Assembly: GCF_029892565.1 (NCBI RefSeq) | Contig: NZ_JARXVH010000005.1 | Coordinates: 62,001-126,000, forward strand | Length of the DNA stretch: 64,000 bases | Reading direction: 5' to 3' | DNA from: Streptomyces pseudovenezuelae | GTDB lineage: Bacteria; Actinomycetota; Actinomycetes; Streptomycetales; Streptomycetaceae | Shown here: piece by piece, positions 29,705 to 38,608 of the stretch | Layout of the letters: the number at the start of each line of letters is the position of its first letter | Numbering within the stretch: the stretch's first letter is position 1 | Notes under the pieces: model-generated | What the model saw: the letters and a program-made list of their open reading frames with translations, nothing else | The model's database searches: none | Told to the model about the DNA's origin: nothing | Position numbers and translations under genes: made by a program

Positions 29705-30010
29705 TAGCGGAGCCTAATTCCAGGGGAATTTTTGAATTCACTTCCCGAATTACCGAGCGCAGCTTCCCACTTTCTCCTGCCCGCTTTTTTTCGGGCTAAA
29801 CGCAAAGATTTCGCGGGAGTTACGCGGGGGTTGTACGGTTGTGACGCGTTACACATCATGTTCGTTTTGAGGCGTTTGTGACGGGCAAACCGGCACCTTT
29901 CGACCAGTTTTCGCGTAACCATCCACGCTCGCGCGATAACACACGGACCCTCCGTCCGTAACCCCTTGCGGCGATGCAATTTCGAATTTCTCTCGGTAAA
30001 TTCAATTCCC
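29705..30010 (+). promoter_or_regulatory. AT-rich upstream region of the ect operon
   Basis: No gene is seen in these 306 bp, which are clearly more AT-rich than the surroundings. It contains a short T-looped hairpin GCCCG/CGGGC (29779-29796) that may end the aminotransferase transcript, an imperfect palindrome TGTGACGCGTTACACA (29840-29855) that is a possible operator, and a hairpin ACGGA-CCC-TCCGT (29943-29955). The ectoine genes are expected to respond to salt and heat, and this is where that control should act. Confidence 0.45.
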
Positions 30011-30529
30011 ATGACTGCGGGACATGCAGAACTGCAAGCGGAACTGCGAATCGACCGTCCGTCGGTGGCGGACGGCGCCACGCTGTGGCGGATCGCGAAG
30101 GAGTCGAAGGCACTCGACCTGAACTCGTCGTACAGCTACCTGCTGTGGTGCCGCGACTTCGCCGACACCTCGGCGGTGGCGCGCGACGACCGGGGCGAGG
30201 CGGTCGGCTTCGTCACCGGATACCTGCGGCCGGACCGCCCGGACACCCTGCTCGTCTGGCAGGTGGCGGTGGACGGGGCGTACCGGGGCCGCGGTCTGGC
30301 CGGCGCGCTGCTCGACGGGCTGGTCGCACGGATCGGCGCCGAGCAGCGGATCACCGCCGTGGAGACCACGATCACGCCGGGCAACACCGCCTCCGAGCGC
30401 CTGTTCGCCTCGTTCGCCGAGCGGCACGGCGCCCGGGTGGAGAACGAGGTGCTGTTCGCCACGGGGCAGTTCCCCGACGGACCGCACGACCCCGAGGTGC
30501 TCCACCGCATCGGGCCGCTGTCCCTCTGA
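30011..30529 (+). CDS. ectA: L-2,4-diaminobutyrate N-gamma-acetyltransferase
   Basis: The 172-residue GNAT-fold enzyme acetylates diaminobutyrate from acetyl-CoA, the second step of ectoine synthesis. ALDLNSSYSYLLWCRDF is the EctA substrate-binding signature, and VWQVAVDGAYRGRGLAGALL is the acetyl-CoA motif; TTITPGNTASERLF and VLFATGQFP are also typical. The ATG at 30011 has a poor ribosome site but matches the conserved start of the family; the frame is open upstream to 29966. First gene of ectABCD, 56 bp before ectB. Confidence 0.95.
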   Translation: MTAGHAELQAELRIDRPSVADGATLWRIAKESKALDLNSSYSYLLWCRDFADTSAVARDDRGEAVGFVTGYLRPDRPDTLLVWQVAVDGAYRGRGLAGALLDGLVARIGAEQRITAVETTITPGNTASERLFASFAERHGARVENEVLFATGQFPDGPHDPEVLHRIGPLSL

Positions 30530-30585
30530 CGACCACCACGCACTCCCCACGCACTTCTCCCCCACGCAACGAGGAGCGATTCGTC

Positions 30586-31857
30586 GTGACCATCACCCAG
30601 CCCGACCTCAGCGTCTTCGAGACCCTCGAGTCCGAGGTGCGCAGCTACTGCCGCGGCTGGCCCACCGTCTTCGACCGCGCGCAGGGCAGCCGTATGTACG
30701 ACGAGGACGGCCACGAGTACCTGGACTTCTTCGCCGGCGCCGGTTCACTCAACTACGGGCACAACAACCCCGTCCTGAAACGGGCGTTGATCGACTACCT
30801 GGAGCGGGACGGCGTCACGCACGGGCTCGACATGTCGACCACCGCCAAGCGCGCCTTCCTGGAGTCCTTCCAGAACCTGGTGCTGCGACCGCGCGACCTG
30901 CCGTACAAGGTGATGTTCCCGGGCCCCACCGGCACCAACGCCGTCGAGTCCGCGCTGAAGTTGGCGCGGAAGGTGAAGGGCCGCGAGGCGATCGTCTCGT
31001 TCACCAACGCCTTCCACGGGATGTCGCTGGGCTCGCTCGCCGTGACCGGCAACGCCTTCAAGCGGGCCGGCGCCGGGATCCCGCTCGTGCACGGCACGCC
31101 GATGCCCTTCGACAACTACTTCGAGGGCACGGTCCCGGACTTCCTGTGGTTCGAGCGGCTCCTGGAGGACCAGGGCTCCGGCCTCAACAAGCCCGCGGCC
31201 GTGATCGTCGAGACCGTGCAGGGCGAGGGCGGCATCAACGTGGCGCGGCCCGAATGGCTGCGCGCGCTCGCCGAGTTGTGCGAGCGGCAGGACATGCTGC
31301 TGATCGTCGACGACATCCAGATGGGGTGCGGGCGCACCGGCGCGTTCTTCTCGTTCGAGGAGGCCGGCATCACGCCCGACATCGTCACCGTGTCCAAGTC
31401 GATCAGCGGCTACGGACTGCCGATGTCGCTGTGCCTGTTCAAGCCCGAGCTGGACATCTGGGAGCCGGGCGAGCACAACGGCACCTTCCGCGGCAACAAC
31501 CCCGCGTTCGTCACGGCCACCGCCACCCTTGAGGCGTACTGGGCGGACGGGTCCGCGATGGAGAAGCAGACCAGGGCGCGCGGCGAGCAGGTCGAGCAGG
31601 CCTTCGCCGCCATCACCGAGGAGAACCGCGCCGACATCAAGGAGTACCGCGGTCGCGGGCTCGTGTGGGGCATGGAGTTCCTGGAGGCGGCGCGGGCCGA
31701 GCGGGTCGCGCGGCGCGCCTTCGAACTCGGGCTGCTCATCGAGACGTCGGGCCCGCAGAGCGAGGTCGTGAAACTCCTCCCGGCGCTGACCATCAGCCCC
31801 GAGGAGCTCGACGAGGGCCTCACGGTCCTCGCCCGGGCCGTCCGCGAGACCGCCTGA
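30586..31857 (+). CDS. ectB: Diaminobutyrate-2-oxoglutarate transaminase
   Basis: The 423-residue class III aminotransferase makes L-2,4-diaminobutyrate from aspartate semialdehyde with glutamate as donor. Motifs: FFAGAGSLNYGHNNP, FPGPTGTNAVESALKLARK, SFTNAFHGMSLGSLAVTGN, IVDDIQMGCGRTGAFFSFE, and the PLP lysine in VTVSKSISGYGLPMS. The GTG at 30586 follows a GAGGAG ribosome site. Its stop codon sits in a 12 bp tandem repeat that fills part of the gap to ectC. Confidence 0.96.
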   Translation: MTITQPDLSVFETLESEVRSYCRGWPTVFDRAQGSRMYDEDGHEYLDFFAGAGSLNYGHNNPVLKRALIDYLERDGVTHGLDMSTTAKRAFLESFQNLVLRPRDLPYKVMFPGPTGTNAVESALKLARKVKGREAIVSFTNAFHGMSLGSLAVTGNAFKRAGAGIPLVHGTPMPFDNYFEGTVPDFLWFERLLEDQGSGLNKPAAVIVETVQGEGGINVARPEWLRALAELCERQDMLLIVDDIQMGCGRTGAFFSFEEAGITPDIVTVSKSISGYGLPMSLCLFKPELDIWEPGEHNGTFRGNNPAFVTATATLEAYWADGSAMEKQTRARGEQVEQAFAAITEENRADIKEYRGRGLVWGMEFLEAARAERVARRAFELGLLIETSGPQSEVVKLLPALTISPEELDEGLTVLARAVRETA

Positions 31858-31884
31858 CAGCACGTCTGACAGCACGTCTGACAG
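31854..31884. repeat. 12 bp tandem repeat between ectB and ectC
   Basis: CTGACAGCACGT occurs twice in succession (31854-31865, 31866-31877) with a third partial copy CTGACAG (31878-31884). The first copy includes the ectB stop codon, so each copy repeats a TGA. It looks like slippage-derived duplication; an effect on ectC translation is possible but unshown. Confidence 0.75.
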
Positions 31885-31922
31885 GACACCTTTCCGTACC
31901 ACCTAGGAGGCATCGCAACACC

Positions 31923-32345
31923 GTGATCGTCCGTTCGTTCAAGGACATCGAAGGCACCGACCGCCACGTACGGGCCGCGTCCGGCACCTGGGAGAGCAAA
32001 CGCATCGTCCTCGCCAAGGAGCGGGTCGGCTTCTCCGTGCACGAGACGATCCTGTACGCGGGTACGCAGACGGACATGTGGTACGCGAACCACATCGAGG
32101 CCGTCGTCTGTGTGCAGGGCGACGCCGAACTGACCGACCGCGAGACCGGGACGACGTACCGCATCACGCCCGGCACCATGTATCTCCTGAACGGGCACGA
32201 GCGGCACACGCTGCGGGTCAAGGAGGACTTCCGCTGCATCTGCGTGTTCAACCCGCCCGTGACCGGCCGGGAGGACCACGACGAGAACGGTGTGTATCCG
32301 CTGCTCACCGAACCCGAGCCGGAGTCCGCACACGAGGAGGTGTGA
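31923..32345 (+). CDS. ectC: L-ectoine synthase
   Basis: The 140-residue cupin-fold enzyme cyclises N-gamma-acetyl-diaminobutyrate to ectoine by water elimination. Family features include MIVRSFKDIEGTDRHV, the metal-site region YANHIEAVVCVQGDAELTD, TMYLLNGHERHTL and CVFNPPVTGREDHDENGVYP. GTG start at 31923 preceded by AGGAGG. The C-terminus (PEPESAHEEV) is acidic and variable as usual. Followed 7 bp later by ectD. Confidence 0.96.
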   Translation: MIVRSFKDIEGTDRHVRAASGTWESKRIVLAKERVGFSVHETILYAGTQTDMWYANHIEAVVCVQGDAELTDRETGTTYRITPGTMYLLNGHERHTLRVKEDFRCICVFNPPVTGREDHDENGVYPLLTEPEPESAHEEV

Positions 32346-32352
32346 CATCACC

Positions 32353-33240
32353 ATGACCACCGTCACCGATCTCTACCCCAGCCGCGGCGCCACCGAAGTA
32401 GCCGTCCCGCGCAAGGACCCCGTTGTGTGGGGCCCCCTCGACACACCGGGACCGATCGCGGCCGACGGCCTGCGGTCGTTCGAGAACGACGGCTTCCTCG
32501 CCGTCGACCAGCTCATCGGCGAGGACGAAGTGGCCGTCTACCACAAGGAGTTGGAGCGGCTGATCGCCGATCCGGCGATCCGGGCAGACGAACGCTCCAT
32601 CATCGAGCCGAAGTCCAAGGAGATCCGCTCCGTCTTCGAGGTGCACAAGATCAGCGAGGTGTTCGCGAACCTGGTGCGCGACGAGCGGGTCGTCGGGCGC
32701 GCGCGGCAGATCCTCGGCTCGGACGTGTACGTCCACCAGTCGCGGATCAACGTCAAGCCGGGCTTCGGGGCCAGCGGCTTCTACTGGCACTCGGACTTCG
32801 AGACCTGGCACGCCGAGGACGGCCTGCCGAACATGCGGACGGTGTCCGTCTCGATCGCGCTGACCGAGAACCACGACACCAACGGCGGGCTCATGATCAT
32901 GCCGGGCTCGCACCGCACGTACCTCGGGTGTGCGGGAGCCACGCCCTCGGACAACTACAAGCAGTCGCTGCAGATGCAGGACGCGGGCACGCCGTCGGAC
33001 GAGGCGCTGACCGCGCTGGCCGGCGAGTACGGCATCAAGTTGTTCACGGGCAAGGCCGGTTCGGCGACCTGGTTCGACTGCAACTGCATGCACGGCTCCG
33101 GCGACAACATCACGCCGTTCCCGCGCAGCAACGTGTTCATCGTGTTCAACAGCGTGGAGAACGAGGCCGTGGAGCCGTTCGCCGCGCCGATCCGGCGCCC
33201 GGAGTTCATCGGGGCGCGGGACTTCACGCCGGTGAAGTAG
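32353..33240 (+). CDS. ectD: Ectoine hydroxylase
   Basis: The 295-residue Fe(II)/2-oxoglutarate-dependent dioxygenase converts ectoine to 5-hydroxyectoine. It contains the EctD signature FYWHSDFETWHAEDGLPNMR, in which HxD supplies two iron ligands; the distal histidine lies in NCMHGSGDN. VHQSRINVKPGF and GLMIMPGSHRTYLGC are also conserved. ATG at 32353, GAGGAGG upstream. The presence of ectD means the strain should make both compatible solutes. It ends 26 bp from a convergent anti-sigma gene. Confidence 0.95.
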   Translation: MTTVTDLYPSRGATEVAVPRKDPVVWGPLDTPGPIAADGLRSFENDGFLAVDQLIGEDEVAVYHKELERLIADPAIRADERSIIEPKSKEIRSVFEVHKISEVFANLVRDERVVGRARQILGSDVYVHQSRINVKPGFGASGFYWHSDFETWHAEDGLPNMRTVSVSIALTENHDTNGGLMIMPGSHRTYLGCAGATPSDNYKQSLQMQDAGTPSDEALTALAGEYGIKLFTGKAGSATWFDCNCMHGSGDNITPFPRSNVFIVFNSVENEAVEPFAAPIRRPEFIGARDFTPVK

Positions 33241-33266
33241 TCACCTGGAGAGAGCAGAGGGCGGTG

Positions 33267-34304
33267 TCACAGCCAGGCCAGTGACGCCGCCCTCTCCAGT
33301 ACGTCGCCGACCGCGCCCGCGTCGCCCGAGGTGGCGTGCGGCACCTCGTCGGGGGCATATCGGCCGCCGACCAGGAGGCAGAAGTCGACCGGGTCCAGGG
33401 TGAGTTCGGCGCGTACCGGCTCGTCCTCGGAGCCCAGCACCCACCGCTCGCCACCGGCGATCGCGAACAGTACCGGCGGCGCCGCGGGACCGAGCGCGAG
33501 GCCCAGGACGCGCACCGCCAGCCGGACCAGCCGGTCCAGGTGGACGGCGGGCGGCGGCGGTACGGGCAGGCCGAGGGCGCGGCCGATGTCGTCGGTGTGG
33601 ATCCAGGTCTCGAAGGCGCGCACCACGAAGTGGTCGGCGACGGGCAGCCGCACGCCCATCAACAGCGTGGCCCGGCCGGCCGGTTCGGGATCGTGGGCCT
33701 CGGGCGCGGCGAGCAGCGCGGCGGCCTGCGCGGCCCAGTCGGCGACCGTCTCCTCGGGCGTACGCCCGTGTTCGCGCACGATGACGTCGGCGCTGCGCCG
33801 GTTCCAGGCGTCCTCCCAGGCCGAGCCGTCCGCATCTGCCCCGGTCGACGACGGCGGCACCCGCGCCGCGATGCCGAGCCGCCCGGCGAGGGGCTCGTCG
33901 GCGGCCAGCAGATGGGCGACGGTCGCGTGTACGTCCCAGTCGTGCACGACCGGCGTCCCCCACCGCCCCTCCGCCTCCACCAGCAATGCCTTGAGCCCGG
34001 CGACGGCGGCTGCGTAGGGCGCCGCGTGGGCGGCGACCGGGGGTGCGGCGGGGCGCAGGCGGCGGGCGAAGGCGAGGATGTCGGAGGCGCCGCCGGGCGG
34101 GCGGGGCGCGGCGGGCGTCCCCGGCAGCCCGTTCGACGCCGGTCCGTCCAGCAGCCGTACCGTCTCCCGCAGCCGTCGTGCCTGAGCCGCGCAGCTCGCG
34201 CACTCGGCGAGATGGGGCGCGACCAGGTGTTCCTCGGCCGGTGACAGGGTGCCGAAGGCCCACGCGGCCAGCAGGTCGCGTACGCCGTCGTGGTCGTCGG
34301 TCAC
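33267..34304 (-). CDS. Zinc-finger anti-sigma-like protein fused to mycothiol-dependent isomerase-type domain
   Basis: The 345-residue protein begins with a short anti-sigma module: LLAAWAFGTLSPAEEHLVAPHLAECASCAAQ gives the zinc-binding HxxxCxxC. From about residue 95 it has a DinB-like helical domain of the maleylpyruvate isomerase/mycothiol-dependent family, with VVHDWDVHATVAHLLAADEP carrying putative metal ligands and the histidine pair later in VRAFETWIHTDDIG. No transmembrane helix is present, so it should act in the cytoplasm. The gene follows the ECF sigma gene by 61 bp on the same strand, the usual place for its antagonist. GTG start at 34304. Confidence 0.8.
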   Translation of the reverse strand: MTDDHDGVRDLLAAWAFGTLSPAEEHLVAPHLAECASCAAQARRLRETVRLLDGPASNGLPGTPAAPRPPGGASDILAFARRLRPAAPPVAAHAAPYAAAVAGLKALLVEAEGRWGTPVVHDWDVHATVAHLLAADEPLAGRLGIAARVPPSSTGADADGSAWEDAWNRRSADVIVREHGRTPEETVADWAAQAAALLAAPEAHDPEPAGRATLLMGVRLPVADHFVVRAFETWIHTDDIGRALGLPVPPPPAVHLDRLVRLAVRVLGLALGPAAPPVLFAIAGGERWVLGSEDEPVRAELTLDPVDFCLLVGGRYAPDEVPHATSGDAGAVGDVLERAASLAWL

Positions 34305-34365
34305 CGTGCGCCGCCTCTCCCTGTCGAACGCTCTGGCAGTTGCCCTTCGGTACAGCCTGTCGCCA

Positions 34366-34947
34366 TCATGCGCCCCTTTCGAGCGCGGGGTCCGGTGGGT
34401 CGGCCAAAGACTCGGCCAAGGTGCGTAAAGCCGTGCGCAGGCGGGTCTTGGCGGTGCCCTCGGGGATGCCGAGTTCGACGGCGGCCTGCCGGTAGGTGCG
34501 GCCCGCGAAGTAGGCCAGGTGCACCACCTCCCGTTGTGGCTGCGGGAGTTCGGCGAGGGCGGAGTGCAGCAGGAGGGAGCGCTCGCGGTCGACGAGCGCC
34601 TCGTCGGGGCCGGGTGCGGCGTCCGGGATGGCGTGCAGGGCCGAGTCGTCGGCGCGGGCGTCCTTGCGGTGCCGTGCTTCGCTGCGCACCCAGTCGACGG
34701 CCCGCCGGTGGGCCAGCATCGACAGCCAGGAGCGCAGGCTGCCGCGCCGCGCGTCGAAGGCGTACGGCCTGCTCCACAGCTGGGCGAAGACCTCCTGCGC
34801 CACGTCCTCGGCGGCGACCGCACTGCGCGTGACCCGCACGGCGACGCGCCGCACCAGCGAGCCGTACGCCGTGTACGCCTCGGCCAGCGCGGACTCGTCA
34901 CCGTAGACCAGCCGCCTGTGCAGCTCCGAGTCGACGGCGAGCTGCAT
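34366..34947 (-). CDS. ECF-family RNA polymerase sigma factor
   Basis: The 193-residue protein has region 2 (AEDVAQEVFAQLWSRPYAFD, RSWLSMLAHRRAVDWVRSEARH) and region 4 (ALAELPQPQREVVHLAYFAGRTY, AAVELGIPEGTAKTRLRTALRTL), and lacks regions 1 and 3, as in ECF sigma factors. It probably pairs with the downstream zinc-finger protein. ATG at 34947 is preferred to GTG codons upstream. Its target promoters are unknown. Confidence 0.9.
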   Translation of the reverse strand: MQLAVDSELHRRLVYGDESALAEAYTAYGSLVRRVAVRVTRSAVAAEDVAQEVFAQLWSRPYAFDARRGSLRSWLSMLAHRRAVDWVRSEARHRKDARADDSALHAIPDAAPGPDEALVDRERSLLLHSALAELPQPQREVVHLAYFAGRTYRQAAVELGIPEGTAKTRLRTALRTLAESLADPPDPALERGA

Positions 34948-35027
34948 GGACGTATCGCCCGTGGACTCCACCGGCACCACCACCCCTGGTGCCTTCCTAG
35001 CGTCCGCGCGGGCGCCGCGCCAGTGGT

Positions 35028-36113
35028 TCACGAAGACAGGACGTCCAGGAGTCGGTCGACGTCGGTGGACATGTTGTACATATGGAAGGCGGCGCGCAGG
35101 TTGCCCGCGCGGTTGGAGACCTCGACCCCGGCGGCGCTCAACTCGCCCTGGCGGACGCCGAGTCCGGGCACGGAGACGATGGGTGAGCCGGGCGAGGGGA
35201 CGGGTTCGCGGCCGAGCGTGGCCAGGCCCGCGCGGAAGCGGTCGGCCAGCGCGAGGTCGTGGGCGCGTACGGCGTCCACCCCGAGTTCCTCCAGGAGTTG
35301 GAGGGAGTGGCGGGCACCGGCGTAGGAGAAGAGGGCGGGGCTCTCGTCGAACCGCCGTGCGGAGTGGGCGAGTTCCTCGACGGGGCCGTAGCAGGAGTCC
35401 CAGGGGTGCTCCCCCGCCACCCAGCCGGCGAACAGCGGCGGCAGTCCGCCGAGGTCCTCCGGGACGACCAGGAAGGCCACGCCCCGCGGGCAGAGGAGCC
35501 ACTTGTACGCGACGCAGGCGGCGTAGTCGTATGCGTCCGCGTCGAAGTCCAGCCAACCGACCGCCTGGGACGCGTCGATGTACGTACGCGCCCCGTGCTC
35601 GTGCGCCGCCGCCCGGATCGCGGGCAGGTCGGCGACCCGTCCGTCGGCGGACTGCGCGGCGCTGACCGCGACGAGGGCGGTGCCGGGCCGCACCGACTCG
35701 GCGATCCGCTCCAACGGCACACCGCGCACCTTGAGGTCGGTGCGGACGTGGAAGGGATTGACCGCGCTGCTGAAGTCGCCCTCGGCGGTGAGGACTTCGG
35801 CGCCCGCGGGCAGCGACGCGGCGACCAGTCCGCTGTAGACGGCGACCGAGGCCCCCGCCGCCACCCGGCGCCCGGGCACCCCGGCCAGCCGCGCGAAGGA
35901 GGCCCGGCTCGCCTCGACGTCCCCGAACATGTCGGTCGGCACCCCGGCGGCCGCCGCCTCCACGGCGGTCCGCATGGCGGCCACCGTGCGCGCCGGCATC
36001 AGCCCGGTGCTCGCGCTGTTGAGATAGGTGTTCTTCGGGGCGAACTCGGCTCGGACGAGGCGCGCGAACTTCTCGGTGGCCGCCGTGGTCTCCGCGTTCT
36101 CCGTGGTCTCCAT
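35028..36113 (-). CDS. Class V PLP-dependent enzyme (cysteine desulfurase/isopenicillin epimerase-like)
   Basis: The ~361-residue protein has NTYLNSASTGLMPARTV at the N-terminus, GASVAVYSGLVAASLP for PLP contact, TYIDASQAVGWLDFDADAYD, and the PLP lysine in CVAYKWLLCPRGVAFLVV. The C-terminal half includes SPALFSYAGARHSLQLLEELG. It could be a C-S lyase, epimerase or transaminase; the substrate cannot be told. ATG at 36113 is chosen; another ATG at 36149 is equally weakly supported. It is on the same strand as the sigma factor pair, 80 bp upstream of it. Confidence 0.78.
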   Translation of the reverse strand: METTENAETTAATEKFARLVRAEFAPKNTYLNSASTGLMPARTVAAMRTAVEAAAAGVPTDMFGDVEASRASFARLAGVPGRRVAAGASVAVYSGLVAASLPAGAEVLTAEGDFSSAVNPFHVRTDLKVRGVPLERIAESVRPGTALVAVSAAQSADGRVADLPAIRAAAHEHGARTYIDASQAVGWLDFDADAYDYAACVAYKWLLCPRGVAFLVVPEDLGGLPPLFAGWVAGEHPWDSCYGPVEELAHSARRFDESPALFSYAGARHSLQLLEELGVDAVRAHDLALADRFRAGLATLGREPVPSPGSPIVSVPGLGVRQGELSAAGVEVSNRAGNLRAAFHMYNMSTDVDRLLDVLSS

Positions 36114-36209
36114 GGATCCACTGTGGGCCCGGCGGAACTCGTAGTCCATTGCCGATTCTTACGTGGTACCGCTAAGGAACGCTTATACGTCCGCCCCGAC
36201 CTGCGGCTT

Positions 36210-36941
36210 TCACGGCCGCGGCGGCACCGCGCACCCGTCCGGACCGCACGCGTCGCCGTCGGCGCCCGTACTCCCCTGGTCGATCAGCGTCAGCGGCGAC
36301 CGCTCGCCCCACGCCTGGCCCAGCGCCTGCGCGAAGACCTCGGCGGGCTGGGCGCCGGAGACGCCGTACTTGCGGTCGAGCACGAAGAACGGCACGCCGT
36401 TGGCGCCGAGTTCGGCCGCCTCGCGCTCGTCGGCGCGGACGTCGTCGGCGTACGCGGTCGGGTCGGCGAGCACCTTGCGGGCGTCCTCCGCCGCGAGACC
36501 GGCGGCCACGGCGAGTTCGACGAGCCGCTCGTCGCCCTCGGCGAAGAGAGAGCGCTCCTCGGCGAAGTTGGCCTTGTAGAAGGCCTGGATCAGCTCGTCC
36601 TGCCGGCCCTGCTCCTTGGCGAGGTGCAGCAGGCGGTGCATGTCGAAGGTGTTGCCGTGGTCGCGGTCCCGGGTGCGGTACTCCAGGCCCTCGGCGGCGG
36701 CCTGCGCGCCCAGGTTCTCCTCGCCGGCCTGCGCCTGCGCCTGGCTCATGCCGTACTTCTTGGTGAGCATGCCGATCACGGGCTGGATGTCGCTCTTGGC
36801 CCGGCCGGGGTCCAGCTCGAAGGAGCGGTGCACCACCTCGACCTGCTCGCGGTGCGGGAAGGCGGCCAGCGCCTTCTCGAAGCGGGCCTTGCCCACGTAG
36901 CACCAGGGACAGGCGATGTCCGACCAGATCTCGACGCGCAT
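36210..36941 (-). CDS. DsbA-family oxidoreductase (FrnE-like)
   Basis: The 243-residue protein has a thioredoxin fold with an inserted helical domain. SDIACPWCYVGKARFEKAL holds the redox CPWC, and GVPFFVLDRKYGVSGAQP supplies the cis-proline and C-terminal strand. No signal peptide is present, so it is cytoplasmic, like FrnE-type proteins rather than periplasmic DsbA. A second Cys pair near the C-terminus (DACGPDGCAVP) may bind metal or be redox-active. ATG at 36941. It may serve disulfide exchange or 2-hydroxychromene-type isomerisation; the former is more likely. Confidence 0.85.
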   Translation of the reverse strand: MRVEIWSDIACPWCYVGKARFEKALAAFPHREQVEVVHRSFELDPGRAKSDIQPVIGMLTKKYGMSQAQAQAGEENLGAQAAAEGLEYRTRDRDHGNTFDMHRLLHLAKEQGRQDELIQAFYKANFAEERSLFAEGDERLVELAVAAGLAAEDARKVLADPTAYADDVRADEREAAELGANGVPFFVLDRKYGVSGAQPAEVFAQALGQAWGERSPLTLIDQGSTGADGDACGPDGCAVPPRP

Positions 36942-37030
36942 GCTCTCGGCTCTTTCCGGCTCGAAGGGATACGGAGGATCCCTCCGCCGCACGCAACAAC
37001 GTTCAGGCAGCCGATTTCATTCCCCCGGTT

Positions 37031-37546
37031 TCACCTCCCGGCTTCATTCCCCGGCACTGTGAACCGCAGGTAGCGGTGGTGGTCCCCTTCGACCGGCGGG
37101 TTCTCCGGGTCCGGGGTCCAGCCCAGGCGGGCGTAGAAGGCCTGGGCGCGCCGGTTGTCGACGTGCACGTCGAGGACGGCCGTCCGTCTGCCGTCGGCAA
37201 GCCACTGCTCCACGCAGGCCGTGTGCAGGGCCCTGCCGACGCCGGAGCGCCAGTGGTCGGGGTCGACGTGGAACTGGAACAGCTTGACCGTGTCGGCGGG
37301 GGCGCCCTGCGGGGTGCGGAAGGAGGCGAGCCCGACGGTGCGGCCCTGCTCTACGAGGCACAGGACATGGCCCTCCGGCCGCTCGATGGCGCCCTGCCAG
37401 GCGGCGAGCCAGTCGGTGCCGTCGTCCGGGAGTCCTTCGGGGTAGTACGTGGCCCGGGCGCGCGCGTGCAGGGCGGTGACGGTCGCCGCCTCGGCGGGCA
37501 GGGCGGTGCGGATGACCCGGCCGACCACGACTTGCTCTCTGATCAT
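37031..37546 (-). CDS. GNAT-family N-acetyltransferase
   Basis: The 171-residue protein has the GNAT fold: VIRTALPAEAATVTALHARAR at the start, LCLVEQGRTVGLASF, FQFHVDPDHWRSGVGRALHTACVEQW for acetyl-CoA binding, and LDVHVDNRRAQAFYARLGW near the end. Substrate unknown. The ATG at 37546 overlaps the stop of the AraC-type regulator by 4 bp, so the two are co-translated and the regulator may sense something linked to this enzyme or to the divergent MFS exporter. Confidence 0.88.
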   Translation of the reverse strand: MIREQVVVGRVIRTALPAEAATVTALHARARATYYPEGLPDDGTDWLAAWQGAIERPEGHVLCLVEQGRTVGLASFRTPQGAPADTVKLFQFHVDPDHWRSGVGRALHTACVEQWLADGRRTAVLDVHVDNRRAQAFYARLGWTPDPENPPVEGDHHRYLRFTVPGNEAGR

Positions 37547-38538
37547 GCAACCGATGACGTGCTCGCGACCGCTCCGGTTCCGAGCCGGCTGAACTGCGCC
37601 CGGTAGGCGCTCGGCGTCAGCCCGGTCCGGCGCACCACATGGGCGCGCAGCGAGTCGGCCGTGCCGAGGCCGCAGGCGCGGGCCACCTGGTCCATGGGCA
37701 GGGCGGTGGTCTCCAGCAACTCCCGGGCCCGCTCGACGCGTTGGTGCAGCAGCCACTGCAACGGGCTGACCCCGCTCTCGGCGTGGAAGCGGCGGGTGAG
37801 GGTGCGCACGCTGACGCCCGCGTGCCGGGCCAGGTCGGTGAGGGTGAGCGGTTGGTCGAGGCGGCGCATGGCCCAGCCGCGGGTGTCGGCGCAGACCTCG
37901 CCGCGCTCGGGCGGCAGCGGGGTGTGGGTGAACTGGGTCTGGCCGCCGGGCCGTACGGGCGCGACCAGGGCGAGGCGGGCGACCTCGTTGGCGACGGCGG
38001 CGCCGTAGTCGGTGCGGATCATGTGCAGGCACAGGTCGATGCCGGCGGCGTAGCCGGAAGCGGTCAGAAACTGGCCGTCCTGGACGTAGAGGACGTCGCC
38101 GGTGAGGTCGACCTCCGGATAGCGCCTGCGCAGCTCCTCGGCCTGGTTCCAGTAGGTGGTGGCCCGGCGGCCGTCCAGGAGACCGGCCTCGGCCAGGGCG
38201 AACGCCCCGCTGCAGATGGAGGCGATGCGCTTGCCCGCGGCGGCGGCCTCGCGGAGGGCGGTCACCGTGCGCGGGTCGGGTGTGTACCGGTGGCCCGTGC
38301 CGACGACGAGGACCGTGTCCGCGTCCCGCACGATGTCCAGGCCCTGCCGTACGTGCAGGTCGAGGCCGCCCGTGGTGGGGACGGGACCCGGTTCCGGAGC
38401 GCAGATGACCGTCTCGTAGCCCGGCTCCCCGTCGATCTCGACTCGTTCGAACAGCAGCTCCGGGATGGCCAGGTTGAACATCGAGACGGGGGTCGCCGCG
38501 ACGACGGCGACCCGACGGGGGCGGCTGAGCTGGTTCAT
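37543..38538 (-). CDS. AraC-family transcriptional regulator with GATase1-like sensor domain (FtrA/GlxA type)
   Basis: The 331-residue protein has an N-terminal DJ-1/PfpI-like domain (residues ~10-180: VAVVAATPVSMFNLAIPELLFE, RIASICSGAFALAEAGLLDGRRATTYW) and a C-terminal pair of AraC helix-turn-helix motifs (LTLTDLARHAGVSVRTLTRRF, PMDQVARACGLGTADSLRAHVVRRTG). ATG at 38538 has GGAGG nine bases upstream, better than the ATG at 38559. It is divergent from an MFS exporter 70 bp away, which is its likely target, and is coupled to a GNAT gene. Confidence 0.9.
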   Translation of the reverse strand: MNQLSRPRRVAVVAATPVSMFNLAIPELLFERVEIDGEPGYETVICAPEPGPVPTTGGLDLHVRQGLDIVRDADTVLVVGTGHRYTPDPRTVTALREAAAAGKRIASICSGAFALAEAGLLDGRRATTYWNQAEELRRRYPEVDLTGDVLYVQDGQFLTASGYAAGIDLCLHMIRTDYGAAVANEVARLALVAPVRPGGQTQFTHTPLPPERGEVCADTRGWAMRRLDQPLTLTDLARHAGVSVRTLTRRFHAESGVSPLQWLLHQRVERARELLETTALPMDQVARACGLGTADSLRAHVVRRTGLTPSAYRAQFSRLGTGAVASTSSVA

Positions 38539-38608
38539 GGCCAGAACCTCCGGGTGCATGGCATTCAGGCCACTACCGTACCCGTGCCGAAGTCAGCAGC
38601 ATGAGTAC

